A stretch of DNA of 64,000 bases from DATKJS01 sp964551995. GTDB taxonomy: Bacteria > Acidobacteriota > Aminicenantia > Aminicenantales > Saccharicenantaceae. The stretch spans positions 1 through 64,000 of the forward strand of contig CAZKFD010000005.1 of the NCBI GenBank assembly GCA_964551995.1, read 5' to 3'. This document shows positions 31,964 to 40,399 of the stretch, in pieces. How positions within the stretch are numbered: the stretch's first letter is position 1; each line of letters begins with the position of its first letter. A program made the translations under genes and the position numbers. A model generated the notes under the pieces. The model saw only the letters and a program-made list of their open reading frames with translations. It searched no databases and was not told the DNA's origin.

Positions 31964-33103
31964 ATGAGGCACGCTTGGCGCATCGGCCGGATTCTCGGCA
32001 TCGACATCCGGATCGATTCGAGCTGGCTCGTCATCTTCGTCCTCATCACGTGGGCTCTGGCCGCAGGCTATTTTCCGAGCTCCCACCCGCACTGGCCGTT
32101 TGCGCTGAACTGGGCCCTGGGGCTCCTGACAAGCCTGCTGTTCTTCGGGTCGGTGCTTGCGCATGAGCTGACCCACTCGATCGTGGCCATCAAGCAGGGC
32201 GAGGAGGTCAAGAGCATCACGCTGTTCATCCTCGGCGGTGTCGCTCAGATCGCCGAGGAGCCCAACGAGCCGCTCAAGGAGTTCGCCATGGCGATCGTGG
32301 GGCCCCTCTCGAGCTTCGTGCTGGGGGCCGTCTTTTTTCTTCTCCATATGCTCCTCCTTCCCGTCAACGAGCCGCTGGGAGCCGCCGCGTCCTATCTGGC
32401 ATTTATCAACGTCGTCCTGGGTGCCTTCAACCTGCTGCCGGGCTTCCCGATGGACGGCGGCCGGGTCTTACGGTCCCTCCTGTGGAAGGTCACGGGGGAT
32501 CTCAGGAAAGCGACGCGGATCGCCACGCTGACGGGCGAGGGAATCGCCTTCTGCTTCATTTTCGTGGGCATCATGATGTTTCTGGGCCTCAAACAGTTCG
32601 CTTTCCTCGGGGGCGGCCTCGACGGGCTCTGGCTGGTCCTCATCGGCTGGTTCCTGCACAGCGCGGCGGCTCAGAGCTACAGCCATCTCATGCTCAAAAC
32701 GGCGCTCGAAGGGCTGAAAGCCAAGGACCTGATGAACACGGAGTTCGAAACCGTGCCCTCCGGCCTGCCGATCCAGTCCCTCGTAGACGATTACATCATG
32801 AAGAAGAAGGAGCGCGTGTTCCTGGTCACCGTCGGCGGGGACCTCAAGGGCATCGTCTGCCTCGAGGACGTCAAATCCCTGTCCCGGGAGGAATGGCCCA
32901 ATTCTCCGGTCTCGGCCGTCATGACGCCCAAAGACAAGCTCCATTCCGTGCCCCTCAACGCCGACGGCAACCTGATTCTGGCGGCCCTGACCTCGAAAGA
33001 CGTTCACCAGGTGCCGGTGATGGACGGGGACCGCGTGGCCGGGATCATCTGCCGCACGGACGTCCTGAGGGTTCTGCAGCTGCGCTCCGAGCTCGGAGTC
33101 TAG
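31964..33103 (+). CDS. Site-2 protease family zinc metalloprotease with CBS domains
   Basis: 379 residues. Polytopic membrane protease with HELTH (67-71) in a transmembrane helix and LLPGFPMDGGR (about 159-169) giving the third ligand. Further helices follow, and then a tandem CBS pair (about 245-375; VSAVMTPKD and DRVAGIICRTDVLR). CBS domains often bind adenine nucleotides and may tie activity to energy state. Start after AAGGAGGAG. Substrate unknown. It differs from rseP in lacking PDZ domains. Confidence 0.93.
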   Translation: MRHAWRIGRILGIDIRIDSSWLVIFVLITWALAAGYFPSSHPHWPFALNWALGLLTSLLFFGSVLAHELTHSIVAIKQGEEVKSITLFILGGVAQIAEEPNEPLKEFAMAIVGPLSSFVLGAVFFLLHMLLLPVNEPLGAAASYLAFINVVLGAFNLLPGFPMDGGRVLRSLLWKVTGDLRKATRIATLTGEGIAFCFIFVGIMMFLGLKQFAFLGGGLDGLWLVLIGWFLHSAAAQSYSHLMLKTALEGLKAKDLMNTEFETVPSGLPIQSLVDDYIMKKKERVFLVTVGGDLKGIVCLEDVKSLSREEWPNSPVSAVMTPKDKLHSVPLNADGNLILAALTSKDVHQVPVMDGDRVAGIICRTDVLRVLQLRSELGV

Positions 33104-33119
33104 GGCCGCGAGGCGCGCC

Positions 33120-33779
33120 GTGGACGACAAGAAGAAACGCGTCCGGCAGATCATCCGGCTTCTCCGCAGGCACTATCCCGAGACCCGCACAGCCCTCGCG
33201 TTCCGCTCCCCGTTCGAGATCCTCGTGGCCACGATCCTGGCCGCCCAGTGCACCGACGAGCGGGTCAATATGATCACGCCCGAGCTGTTCGAGAAGTACC
33301 CGACGCCCGCACATTTCGCCCGTGCCGACCGGAGCGCCCTTGAACAGGAGATCCGCTCCACGGGATTTTTCCGGAACAAGGCCAAGAGCATCGTCGCGGC
33401 CTCGCGGAAGATCGTCGAGGAGTACGGGGGTGCCGTGCCGGACTCTATGGAGAAGCTGATCACGCTTCCCGGCGTGGCCCGCAAGACCGCCAACATCGTC
33501 CTGTCCGCGGGTTTCGGCAAGGCCGAGGGGATCGCCGTCGACACCCATGCGCGGCGGCTGTCGCAGCGGCTCGGCCTGAGCCGGGAGGAAGACCCGGAGA
33601 AGATCGAACGGGACCTGCTCAGCGTCGTGCCGAAGGCGGACTGGCTGGATTTCAACTTCCTCCTTGTCGACCATGGACGGGCCGTCTGCCAGGCGCGGGC
33701 GCCGAAATGCCCCGAATGCTTCCTCCGGCGGCTCTGCCCGTCGGCGCTCAAATTCCATCCGGAGCTCCAGGGCCGATGA
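33120..33779 (+). CDS. nth: Endonuclease III
   Basis: 219 residues, GTG start. DNA glycosylase/AP lyase that removes oxidised pyrimidines. The helix-hairpin-helix LPGVARKTANIVL carries the catalytic Lys, VDTHARRLSQRLG the catalytic Asp. The C-terminal [4Fe-4S] loop has the spacing C-x6-C-x2-C-x5-C (CQARAPKCPECFLRRLC). Its stop overlaps the start of the radical SAM gene. Confidence 0.97.
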   Translation: MDDKKKRVRQIIRLLRRHYPETRTALAFRSPFEILVATILAAQCTDERVNMITPELFEKYPTPAHFARADRSALEQEIRSTGFFRNKAKSIVAASRKIVEEYGGAVPDSMEKLITLPGVARKTANIVLSAGFGKAEGIAVDTHARRLSQRLGLSREEDPEKIERDLLSVVPKADWLDFNFLLVDHGRAVCQARAPKCPECFLRRLCPSALKFHPELQGR

Positions 33780-34819
33780 TCAAGGAAGCCGTGCTGTGGG
33801 AACCGCAGGAGGGCGGGAAGGTCCGCTGCGCCCTCTGCGCCCACCGCTGCCTCATCGCCCCCTCGAAGGCGGGGATCTGCGCCGTCCGCGAGAACCGCGG
33901 CGGGACGCTCGTGAGCCTCGTCTACGGGGCGGTCGTCGCCGCGCACGTCGACCCCATCGAGAAAAAGCCCCTCTACCATTTCCTTCCGGGGTCGCGGGCC
34001 TTTTCGATCGCCACGGCCGGCTGTAATTTCCGTTGCGCCTTCTGCCAGAATTGGGAGATCTCGCAGGCGCCGAGGAGGGCGGACGGCGGGATCAGGGGAA
34101 GCGGCGAGCTGTCCCCGGAGGACGTCGTCCGCGAGGCCAAGGCCCATGACTGCCGGAGCATCTCCTACACCTACACCGAGCCGACGGTCTTCTTCGAGTA
34201 CGCCCGTGACACGGCCCGGCTGGCTAAGGCGGCGGGGCTGGCCAACAACTTCGTGACCAACGGCTACATGACCGAAGAAGCCCTGACGGCGATCCGGCCC
34301 TGCCTCGATGCCGCGAACGTCGACCTTAAGGCTTTCAAGGATGACACGTACAAGAGAGTCTGCGGAGCCCGGCTCGAGCCTGTCCTCGACTCGATCCGCC
34401 TGATGAAGAAGCTCGGCATCTGGGTCGAAGTCACGACGCTGGTCGTGCCCGGGCTGAACGACGGCGATGAGGAGCTCGCGGCGATCGCGCGCTTCATCGC
34501 CGGCGTCGATCCCGACATCCCCTGGCACATCAGCCGGTTCCACCCCGATTTCGAATACAGGGAGGCCCCGCCGACGCCGGCAAAGACCCTTCGGGCGGCT
34601 TATGAGATCGGCAGGAGAGAGGGGCTTCGATACCTGTATATCGGGAACATGCCCGGAGAGGCCGAGGACACGCGCTGCCCGGACTGCGGAGAGCTCCTCA
34701 TCCGGCGGCAGGGCTTCTTTGTCGCCCGAAACAACCTGCGACGCGGACGATGCCCGTCATGCGGCCGGGCGATCCCGGGCGTTTTTTCATCGCCGCCCCC
34801 CTTCGGCGCGCCGGCTTGA
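33776..34819 (+). CDS. amrS: Radical SAM protein of the AmmeMemoRadiSam (AmrS) family
   Basis: 347 residues. An N-terminal CALCAHRC motif (C18, C21, C25) precedes the radical-SAM CNFRCAFCQNW (C83, C87, C90). The central barrel has TYTEPTVFFEY and the C-terminus has a zinc-ribbon-like pair (CPDCGELL, CPSCGR). The family is related to pyruvate-formate-lyase activating enzymes and is usually found with MEMO1 and AMMECR1 genes, neither of which is here. Overlaps nth by 4 bases, so the two are coupled. Function of the family is not settled. Confidence 0.9.
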   Translation: MIKEAVLWEPQEGGKVRCALCAHRCLIAPSKAGICAVRENRGGTLVSLVYGAVVAAHVDPIEKKPLYHFLPGSRAFSIATAGCNFRCAFCQNWEISQAPRRADGGIRGSGELSPEDVVREAKAHDCRSISYTYTEPTVFFEYARDTARLAKAAGLANNFVTNGYMTEEALTAIRPCLDAANVDLKAFKDDTYKRVCGARLEPVLDSIRLMKKLGIWVEVTTLVVPGLNDGDEELAAIARFIAGVDPDIPWHISRFHPDFEYREAPPTPAKTLRAAYEIGRREGLRYLYIGNMPGEAEDTRCPDCGELLIRRQGFFVARNNLRRGRCPSCGRAIPGVFSSPPPFGAPA

Positions 34820-34844
34820 CCGGCCGATGGGATATCATTATAAA
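34816..34844 (+). promoter_or_regulatory. Promoter of archease-rtcB
   Basis: TTGACC (34816-34821), a 17-base spacer and TATAAA (34839-34844), predicted +1 near 34851, a leader of about 75 bases. The -35 overlaps the end of the radical SAM gene. Confidence 0.8.
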
Positions 34845-34925
34845 AAAGAGGGACTGCAGATCCGTCTTCGCCCGGGAGGCTCGCGGGGCCCCCGTGTCCG
34901 TCGCGGCGACAGCGGGAGATGGACG

Positions 34926-35348
34926 ATGAGACAGTACGAGATCCTGCCGCACACGGCCGACGGCAAGTTCCGGGCCTACGGCCGAACGCTCGAGGAGGCC
35001 TTTGCCAACGCCGCCCTGGCCATGGCCTCTCTCATGTGGGACTGGAGGACGATTAAGCCGGAGATCGCGCACGACATCCGCGCGAGCGGCAGGGACCGGG
35101 AGCAGCTCCTGGTCAATTTTCTTGGAGAAATCATCTATCTCCTCGACACGCAGAGGTTTCTCCTGGCCGGCGTCGACCGGCCGCGCATCCTGGAGGAGGG
35201 CGGCGTCTGGAGCCTGGAGGCCGTCGTTTCCGGAGACAGCCTCTCAGACCGGTATGAAATCTACGGCGGCGTGAAGGCCGTGACCTATAACGACCTGAAG
35301 ATCGAGGACGGCGACCGCGTCACGGTTCAGGTCGTCGTCGACATGTGA
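34926..35348 (+). CDS. Archease
   Basis: 140 residues. Archease promotes the RtcB RNA ligase by helping form its guanylate intermediate and allow multiple turnover. The start YEILPHTADGKFRAYGRTLE and the end VTYNDLKIEDGDRVTVQVVVDM contain the metal-binding acidic residues of the family. An ATG at 34919 is out of frame; GGGAG lies before 34926. The next gene is rtcB, 8 bases downstream, the expected partner. Confidence 0.94.
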   Translation: MRQYEILPHTADGKFRAYGRTLEEAFANAALAMASLMWDWRTIKPEIAHDIRASGRDREQLLVNFLGEIIYLLDTQRFLLAGVDRPRILEEGGVWSLEAVVSGDSLSDRYEIYGGVKAVTYNDLKIEDGDRVTVQVVVDM

Positions 35349-35356
35349 GGTGCGCC

Positions 35357-36778
35357 ATGGAGCTCCGCAAGATCAGCGACGATATCTGGGAAATCCCCCG
35401 TGAGGGGGAGATGAGGGTCCCGGCGCTCGTCTACGCGTCGGAGCGCCTGCTCGCCGACGTTCGCCGCGACCAGACGCTCGTCCAGGCCCGGAACGTGGCC
35501 TGCCTGCCCGGCATCCTGCGCATGTCCTACGTCATGCCCGACGCCCACCAGGGCTACGGGTTCCCGATCGGCGGGGTCGCGGCCTTCGACCTCGACGAGG
35601 GCGTCATTTCGCCCGGCGGGGTCGGTTACGACATCAACTGCGGCGTGCGGCTCCTGGGCACGGATTTCATGGAGACGGATATCGCCGCGCGGAGGAAGGA
35701 GCTCCTGGCGGAGATCTTCAAGGAGGTTCCGGCCGGGGTCGGGAAAGGGGGAGTCACCAAGCTCAGCTGGAACGTCCTGCGCGAGATCCTCGTCAAGGGC
35801 GCGCAATGGGCCGTCGAAAACGGCTATGGACGGGCGGAGGACCTTGAACGCACAGAAGAGCACGGACGGATGAAGGAGGCCGACCCGGACGCCGTTTCGG
35901 ACCGGGCCATGGAACGCGGCATCCCCCAGCTCGGGACCCTCGGCGCCGGGAACCACTTCCTGGAGATCCAGAAGGTGGCCCGGGTCTTCGACCCGCCGGT
36001 CGCCCGGTCTTTCGGCATCGAAGCCGAAGGCCAGATCCTGGTCATGGTCCACTGCGGCAGCCGCGGGCTGGGACACCAGGTCGCCACGGACTCCATCGAG
36101 CTCATGGAGAACGCGCTCGGGACGCAAGGGCTTCCGGACCGCGAGCTGGTCAACGCCCCGTTCCGGTCGGACCTCGGCCGGCGCTACTACGCGGCGATGT
36201 CCGCGGCCGTCAACTACGCCTTCGCCAACCGGCAGATGATCGCCCACTGGATCCGCGAGGTCTTCGCCAAGGTCCTGGGAAGCTCGAAGGGGATGCGGCA
36301 GGTCTACGATGTCTGCCACAACGTCGCCAAGGTTGAGACCCATTGCGTCGCGGGAGAGCCCCGGAAGCTCTGCGTCCATCGCAAGGGCGCAACACGGAGT
36401 TTCGGGCCCGGCCGGGCGGAGATTCCGGAGGCCTACAGATCGGTAGGTCAGCCCGTCATCATCCCCGGGAGCATGGGCACGGCCTCGTATGTCCTGGTCG
36501 GGACGGAGGAGGCGGAGGAGCGGAGCTTCGGCTCGACCGCCCACGGCGCGGGGCGGGTCATGTCGCGCCACGAGGCCCTGCGGAGGTTCCGTGGCGAGAG
36601 GATCCGGGACGACCTCGCCCGGCAGGGGGTCGAGCTCAAGGCGACGAGCTGGAAAGGCGTCGCCGAGGAAGCCGCGGCGGCCTACAAGGACGTCGATGAG
36701 GTCGTTCGTGTGTCGCACGATGTCGGCATCGGGCGCCTGGTGGCCAAGGTCGTCCCCATCGGCGTCATGAAGGGCTGA
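35357..36778 (+). CDS. rtcB: RNA-splicing ligase RtcB
   Basis: 473 residues. GTP- and Mn-dependent ligase joining 2',3'-cyclic phosphate (or 3'-phosphate) and 5'-OH RNA ends. PDAHQGYG (61-68), DINCGVR (metal Cys95), GNHFLE, HCGSRGLGHQ and HGAGRVMSR (guanylylated His region) are all present. The ATG at 35357 has GAGGTG at proper spacing; an in-frame GTG four codons earlier is the alternative. Target RNAs in bacteria are little known; damaged tRNA or rRNA repair is possible. Confidence 0.96.
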   Translation: MELRKISDDIWEIPREGEMRVPALVYASERLLADVRRDQTLVQARNVACLPGILRMSYVMPDAHQGYGFPIGGVAAFDLDEGVISPGGVGYDINCGVRLLGTDFMETDIAARRKELLAEIFKEVPAGVGKGGVTKLSWNVLREILVKGAQWAVENGYGRAEDLERTEEHGRMKEADPDAVSDRAMERGIPQLGTLGAGNHFLEIQKVARVFDPPVARSFGIEAEGQILVMVHCGSRGLGHQVATDSIELMENALGTQGLPDRELVNAPFRSDLGRRYYAAMSAAVNYAFANRQMIAHWIREVFAKVLGSSKGMRQVYDVCHNVAKVETHCVAGEPRKLCVHRKGATRSFGPGRAEIPEAYRSVGQPVIIPGSMGTASYVLVGTEEAEERSFGSTAHGAGRVMSRHEALRRFRGERIRDDLARQGVELKATSWKGVAEEAAAAYKDVDEVVRVSHDVGIGRLVAKVVPIGVMKG

Positions 36779-36780
36779 GT

Positions 36781-38526
36781 TCAGTTCTTGCGGCGGGGCT
36801 TTCGCCCGGGGGGCTGAGCGGCCGGCCGGCGGCCGAGGAGTGCTTGGAGCCTGAGGCAGTTGAGAACGTCGCTTTGCGAGAGCCAGGCGCGCCGGGCGAC
36901 GCCGAGCCCGAACCTCATCATGGACATTCCGCCCGGCGAGTGAGTGTCGGTGCCCAGGCTGATCCGCACGCCCTTCTCGCGGGCCTTTTTCAGCGCGAAC
37001 TCGTCGAGGTCGAGCCGGTCGAAATAGGCGTTGAGCTCCAACGCTTTCCCATGCTCCGCCGCGGCGGCGATGACCCGGTCGAGGTCCACATCGTAGCCCT
37101 CCCGGCCGGAAATGAGTCGTCCCGTAGGGTGGGCGATGGTGTCGACGTAGGGGTTCTTCATGGCCCCGACCATGCGCTCCGTCACGTTCTTCTTGAAGCC
37201 GGAGTGGACGGCGGCGACGACGAAATCGAGCTTTTTAAGGACGGGTTCCGGACAGTCGATCGCTCCGTCGGCCAGGATGTCGGCCTCGATCCCCTTGAGA
37301 AGCCGGATGCCCCGCGCTTTCCGGTTCAGGGCGTCGATGTCGCGGATCTGGCGGAGCCGGCGGTCCGGCTCGAGGCCGTGGGCGTAGTGCGCGGCCTCGG
37401 AGTGATCGCAGACGGCGACGTACGAATAGCCGAGCTTGCGGGCCTCTTCGGCCACCGCCTCGAGCGTCATGTGGCCGTCGCTGGCCACCGTGTGAACGTG
37501 GAGGTCGCCCCGGATGTCGGCCGGCCCGACGATTTCGGGAAGGCGGCCGGCCATGGCCAGCTCGACCTCGCCCCGGTCCTCGCGCATCTCCGGGGGGATC
37601 CACGGCATGCCCAGGATGCGATAGCAATCCTCCTCTTCGCGCGCGGCAAGCCTCTTGACGCCACGGAAGACTCCGTATTCGGAGATCTTGAGGCTGCGGT
37701 CCTTGGCCAGCCCGCGGAGCTTGATGTTGTGGGCCTTCGAGCCGGTGAAGTACATGAGGGCGGCCCCGTATTCCTCCTCGCGGACGATCCGGAGGTCGAC
37801 CTGGCGCTCCGTCCCCTCGGCGCGGACGACGATCGAACCCTTCGTGTCTCCCTGGGCCAGGACGCGGACCGTGCCGGGGAAACGGGAGAAATGCCCGATG
37901 AGGGCGGCGCCGTCTTTCCCGCAGGCGAGAACGTCGATGTCGCCGACCGTCTCCCGCATGCGGCGCAGAGACCCGGCGGCCGACACGCGGCTGATCCCAG
38001 GGGCTTTCGAGAGGTAGGCGATGATCTCGTCCGCGATGGCCGAGGCCTCGCAGATCGAGATGCGGCCGCTGACCCTGGCCCGGGCCTCGAGCGCCTTACG
38101 GATGTTGTCGACCTTCTTCTCGCCCATGCCGTAGAGCCCGGCCAGAGAGCCGTCGGCGATGACCCGCTCGAGGTCCCCGACGGTGTTGACGCCGAGCTTC
38201 TCGTGCATGAGATGGACGGTCTTCCCGCCGAGGCCCTGGATCTCGAGGAGGCCGAGGAGGCTCTCCGGGATTCCTTTCATGACCTCCCGGACCTTCGACA
38301 TCTCCCCTGTCGCGAGATACTCCTCGATCTTTTCCGCCAGGCCGCTGCCGATACCGGGTATGGATTCGAGGCGCCCCTCCCGGGCCACGGTCTCGATGTC
38401 CTCCGTCATGTCCTGGAGAATGCGGGAGGCCTTCCGGTAGGCCACGACCTTGAACCCCGATTCGCCCTTTATCTCCAGGGCGTCGGCGATGCGGTCAAAG
38501 AGCCCGGCGATCTCCTGGTTTTTCAT
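36781..38526 (-). CDS. polX: DNA polymerase/3'-5' exonuclease PolX
   Basis: 581 residues. The N-terminal helix-hairpin-helix and pol-beta-like part (about 1-315) has ESIPGIGSGLAEKI and the nucleotidyltransferase motif GSLRRMRETVGDIDVL with the catalytic Asp pair. The C-terminal PHP domain (about 335-570) has DLHVHTVASDG, CDHSE, GIEAD and GTDTHSPGGM metal ligands. Family X polymerase with PHP exonuclease, involved in gap-filling repair. Convergent with rtcB (2-base gap) and divergent from the ThyX-like gene. Confidence 0.96.
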   Translation of the reverse strand: MKNQEIAGLFDRIADALEIKGESGFKVVAYRKASRILQDMTEDIETVAREGRLESIPGIGSGLAEKIEEYLATGEMSKVREVMKGIPESLLGLLEIQGLGGKTVHLMHEKLGVNTVGDLERVIADGSLAGLYGMGEKKVDNIRKALEARARVSGRISICEASAIADEIIAYLSKAPGISRVSAAGSLRRMRETVGDIDVLACGKDGAALIGHFSRFPGTVRVLAQGDTKGSIVVRAEGTERQVDLRIVREEEYGAALMYFTGSKAHNIKLRGLAKDRSLKISEYGVFRGVKRLAAREEEDCYRILGMPWIPPEMREDRGEVELAMAGRLPEIVGPADIRGDLHVHTVASDGHMTLEAVAEEARKLGYSYVAVCDHSEAAHYAHGLEPDRRLRQIRDIDALNRKARGIRLLKGIEADILADGAIDCPEPVLKKLDFVVAAVHSGFKKNVTERMVGAMKNPYVDTIAHPTGRLISGREGYDVDLDRVIAAAAEHGKALELNAYFDRLDLDEFALKKAREKGVRISLGTDTHSPGGMSMMRFGLGVARRAWLSQSDVLNCLRLQALLGRRPAAQPPGRKPRRKN

Positions 38527-38544
38527 CGCCTCTCACCGGCTTCT

Positions 38545-38573
38545 AGATTAATCCAAGACGGTGCGGGATTCAA
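38545..38573 (-). promoter_or_regulatory. Promoter of polX
   Basis: On the minus strand TTGAAT (38573-38568), a 17-base spacer and TAATCT (38550-38545), predicted +1 near 38538, 12 bases before the ATG with GGTGAGAGG between. Confidence 0.55.
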
Positions 38574-38591
38574 ACCCCGAGCGGGGGACGG

Positions 38592-38620
38592 TTGACATTT
38601 CCGGCCGCCCCTCTTAACTT
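38592..38620 (+). promoter_or_regulatory. Promoter of the ThyX-like gene, nearly leaderless
   Basis: Consensus TTGACA (38592-38597), a 17-base spacer and TAACTT (38615-38620). Predicted +1 near 38627, 4 bases before the ATG at 38631. No ribosome-binding site. Confidence 0.75.
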
Positions 38621-38630
38621 AGAGGCGCCC

Positions 38631-40127
38631 ATGCGTGTCATCCTGGCCGGCTACAATGTCGACAGCACCGTCCTGGAAGAGCTCAAGAAAAACTCGCCGC
38701 GGCGCGACGACGTGACCCCGGAGACCCTCTCCGCATCCTACGCCCGGATCTCTCGCGATCCCCGTCCCGTCGACGAGCTGCGGGCCGCGGCCCGGGCCGA
38801 GGTCGAGCGGGCCCGGCGCTCGAACCGGACGATCATCTTCAAGATGGGCCACCACTCCGTGGCCGAGCACGCCGTGTTCAATTTCGACCTCATCGGTCTC
38901 AGCCGCCTGGCCATCGAAGAGATCGAGAGCTTCCGCCTCTGCTCGTTCACGGAGAAATCGCAGCGCTACATCACCCTGGGCGAGGACTTCGTCGTGCCGG
39001 GCGAGATCCGCCGCGCCGGGATGGAGGAGCCGTTCACGGCGACGATCCAAGCTCAGAACCTCCTCTACCACAGGCTCTATAACCGCCTGCGTCCCCACGT
39101 CTTCGCGAAGTTCGAAAAGGCGGCCGCCGACCCGAGAAACCACTCCGTGCTCGACGGCTGGGCGAAGGAGGACGCGCGGTACATCGCGAGCCTGGCGACC
39201 GAGGGGCAGCTGGGCCTGACTCTCAACGCCCGCAATCTCGAGCTCCTCATTCGCCGCTTCGCGGCCAAGGACAGCGAGGAAATCCGGACCCTCAACAGCC
39301 GGCTGTTCGCCCTGGCCAAGGAGATCGCGCCGTCGATCCTCCTGTTCACCGAGCCCTCGGACTTCGACGCCGGGACCTACGGAGAGGTGGGGAAGGCGGC
39401 CGCCGATTTCACCGCTGGCGGTCCTGCGATCCGGAAGAGGGGGGCCCGCAGCGTTTCCCTGGCCGGTTTCACCCCGGACGGCGACGACCGCATCCTGGCT
39501 GCACTCCTCCACACGGGTTCCCGCGATTCCTACGCCGACGGCCTCGCCCGGGTGAGGGCCGCCGGACCCGCCCAAAGGAAGGGCCTTGTCCGCCGGGCCT
39601 TCCGCTTTATGGAGTTCTACGACTTCCCCCTGCGGGAATTCGAGCACGCCGACCTGACCTATGACCTCGTCGTCTCCGCGTCCTGCTTTGCCCAGCTTAA
39701 GCGCCACCGCATGGCGACCCTGACCCGCCAACGATACGACCGGCGGCTCGGCGTCACCGTCCCGCCGTCGATCGTGGAGATCGGGGCCGAGCGGGAGTTT
39801 CTGGAAATGACCGACCGCACCAGCGAGGTCCACGCGCGGCTGGAGAAAGCCGTCGGCCCGGCGGCGGATTACGTCCTCACGAACGCCCATCGCCGCCGGG
39901 TGCTCCTCAAACTGAACGCCCGAGAGCTCTATCACGTGTCGCGGCTCCGCGAGGACGCCTCCGCGCAGTGGGAGATCCGCCGGGTGGCGGCCGAGATGTC
40001 GCGGCTGGCCAAAAAGGTCATGCCGCTCACCTGCCTGCTCCTCGGGGGCAAGGACGCCTACCCCGAGGTCTATGCCGCAGTCTTCGGCCGCCCGCCGAAG
40101 ACGGCGCCCCCGCAGATCCTCGCCTAG
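38631..40127 (+). CDS. Tandem ThyX-like protein (flavin-dependent thymidylate synthase family)
   Basis: 498 residues, about twice the ThyX length, with two ThyX-type halves. Half 1 has GHHSVAEHAVFNFDL (73-87), then FRLCSFTEKSQRYITL (101-116) where RHRxxSxxxxSxRY is expected, so the RHR is lost. Half 2 has REFEHADLTYDL, then KRHRMATLTRQRYDRR (357-372): the RHR is kept, but the serines and spacing are not. ThyX makes dTMP from dUMP using FAD, NADPH and methylene-THF. Whether this protein does is uncertain. The ATG is preferred over a TTG that lies inside the promoter. Convergent with the downstream pseudogene. Confidence 0.85.
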   Translation: MRVILAGYNVDSTVLEELKKNSPRRDDVTPETLSASYARISRDPRPVDELRAAARAEVERARRSNRTIIFKMGHHSVAEHAVFNFDLIGLSRLAIEEIESFRLCSFTEKSQRYITLGEDFVVPGEIRRAGMEEPFTATIQAQNLLYHRLYNRLRPHVFAKFEKAAADPRNHSVLDGWAKEDARYIASLATEGQLGLTLNARNLELLIRRFAAKDSEEIRTLNSRLFALAKEIAPSILLFTEPSDFDAGTYGEVGKAAADFTAGGPAIRKRGARSVSLAGFTPDGDDRILAALLHTGSRDSYADGLARVRAAGPAQRKGLVRRAFRFMEFYDFPLREFEHADLTYDLVVSASCFAQLKRHRMATLTRQRYDRRLGVTVPPSIVEIGAEREFLEMTDRTSEVHARLEKAVGPAADYVLTNAHRRRVLLKLNARELYHVSRLREDASAQWEIRRVAAEMSRLAKKVMPLTCLLLGGKDAYPEVYAAVFGRPPKTAPPQILA

Positions 40128-40130
40128 CCG

Positions 40131-40322
40131 CTATTTCTTCAGGAGCTTGAAGGCGGAGTTCCAGTTGCGGGTCCGGATCGCGTGCCGGATGTAGATCAGG
40201 GCGAGCGGCTCGAGCAGGCGGGCCGCCTCGAGCCCGCCCATATCGATGACGCCCCGGCCGAAGTCGCGGCAGAGGCCAGCGACGAGCTTCTTGGCGTCGG
40301 CGTCGTCGCCGCATATGAACAT
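40131..40322 (-). pseudogene. C-terminal remnant of an F420-dependent NADP reductase-like gene
   Basis: 63 codons reading MFICGDDADAKKLVAGLCRD and ending WNSAFKLLKK. This matches the C-terminal end of NAD-binding F420-dependent oxidoreductases (usually about 200 residues or more; full forms continue upstream through NPxFxxGxPxMFICG). Upstream in frame there is a stop at about 40349, and no N-terminal Rossmann domain is found before purN (40400). Truncated, probably by an old deletion. The remnant may still have an intact short frame but is unlikely to be functional. Confidence 0.7.
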
Positions 40323-40399
40323 GTCCGGCGGCGAGCGGACTCAGAGGGCTGAATTTGCGGGGGAGATAGCCGGCCTCGGAGCCGCCCCTGTCCCATGCT

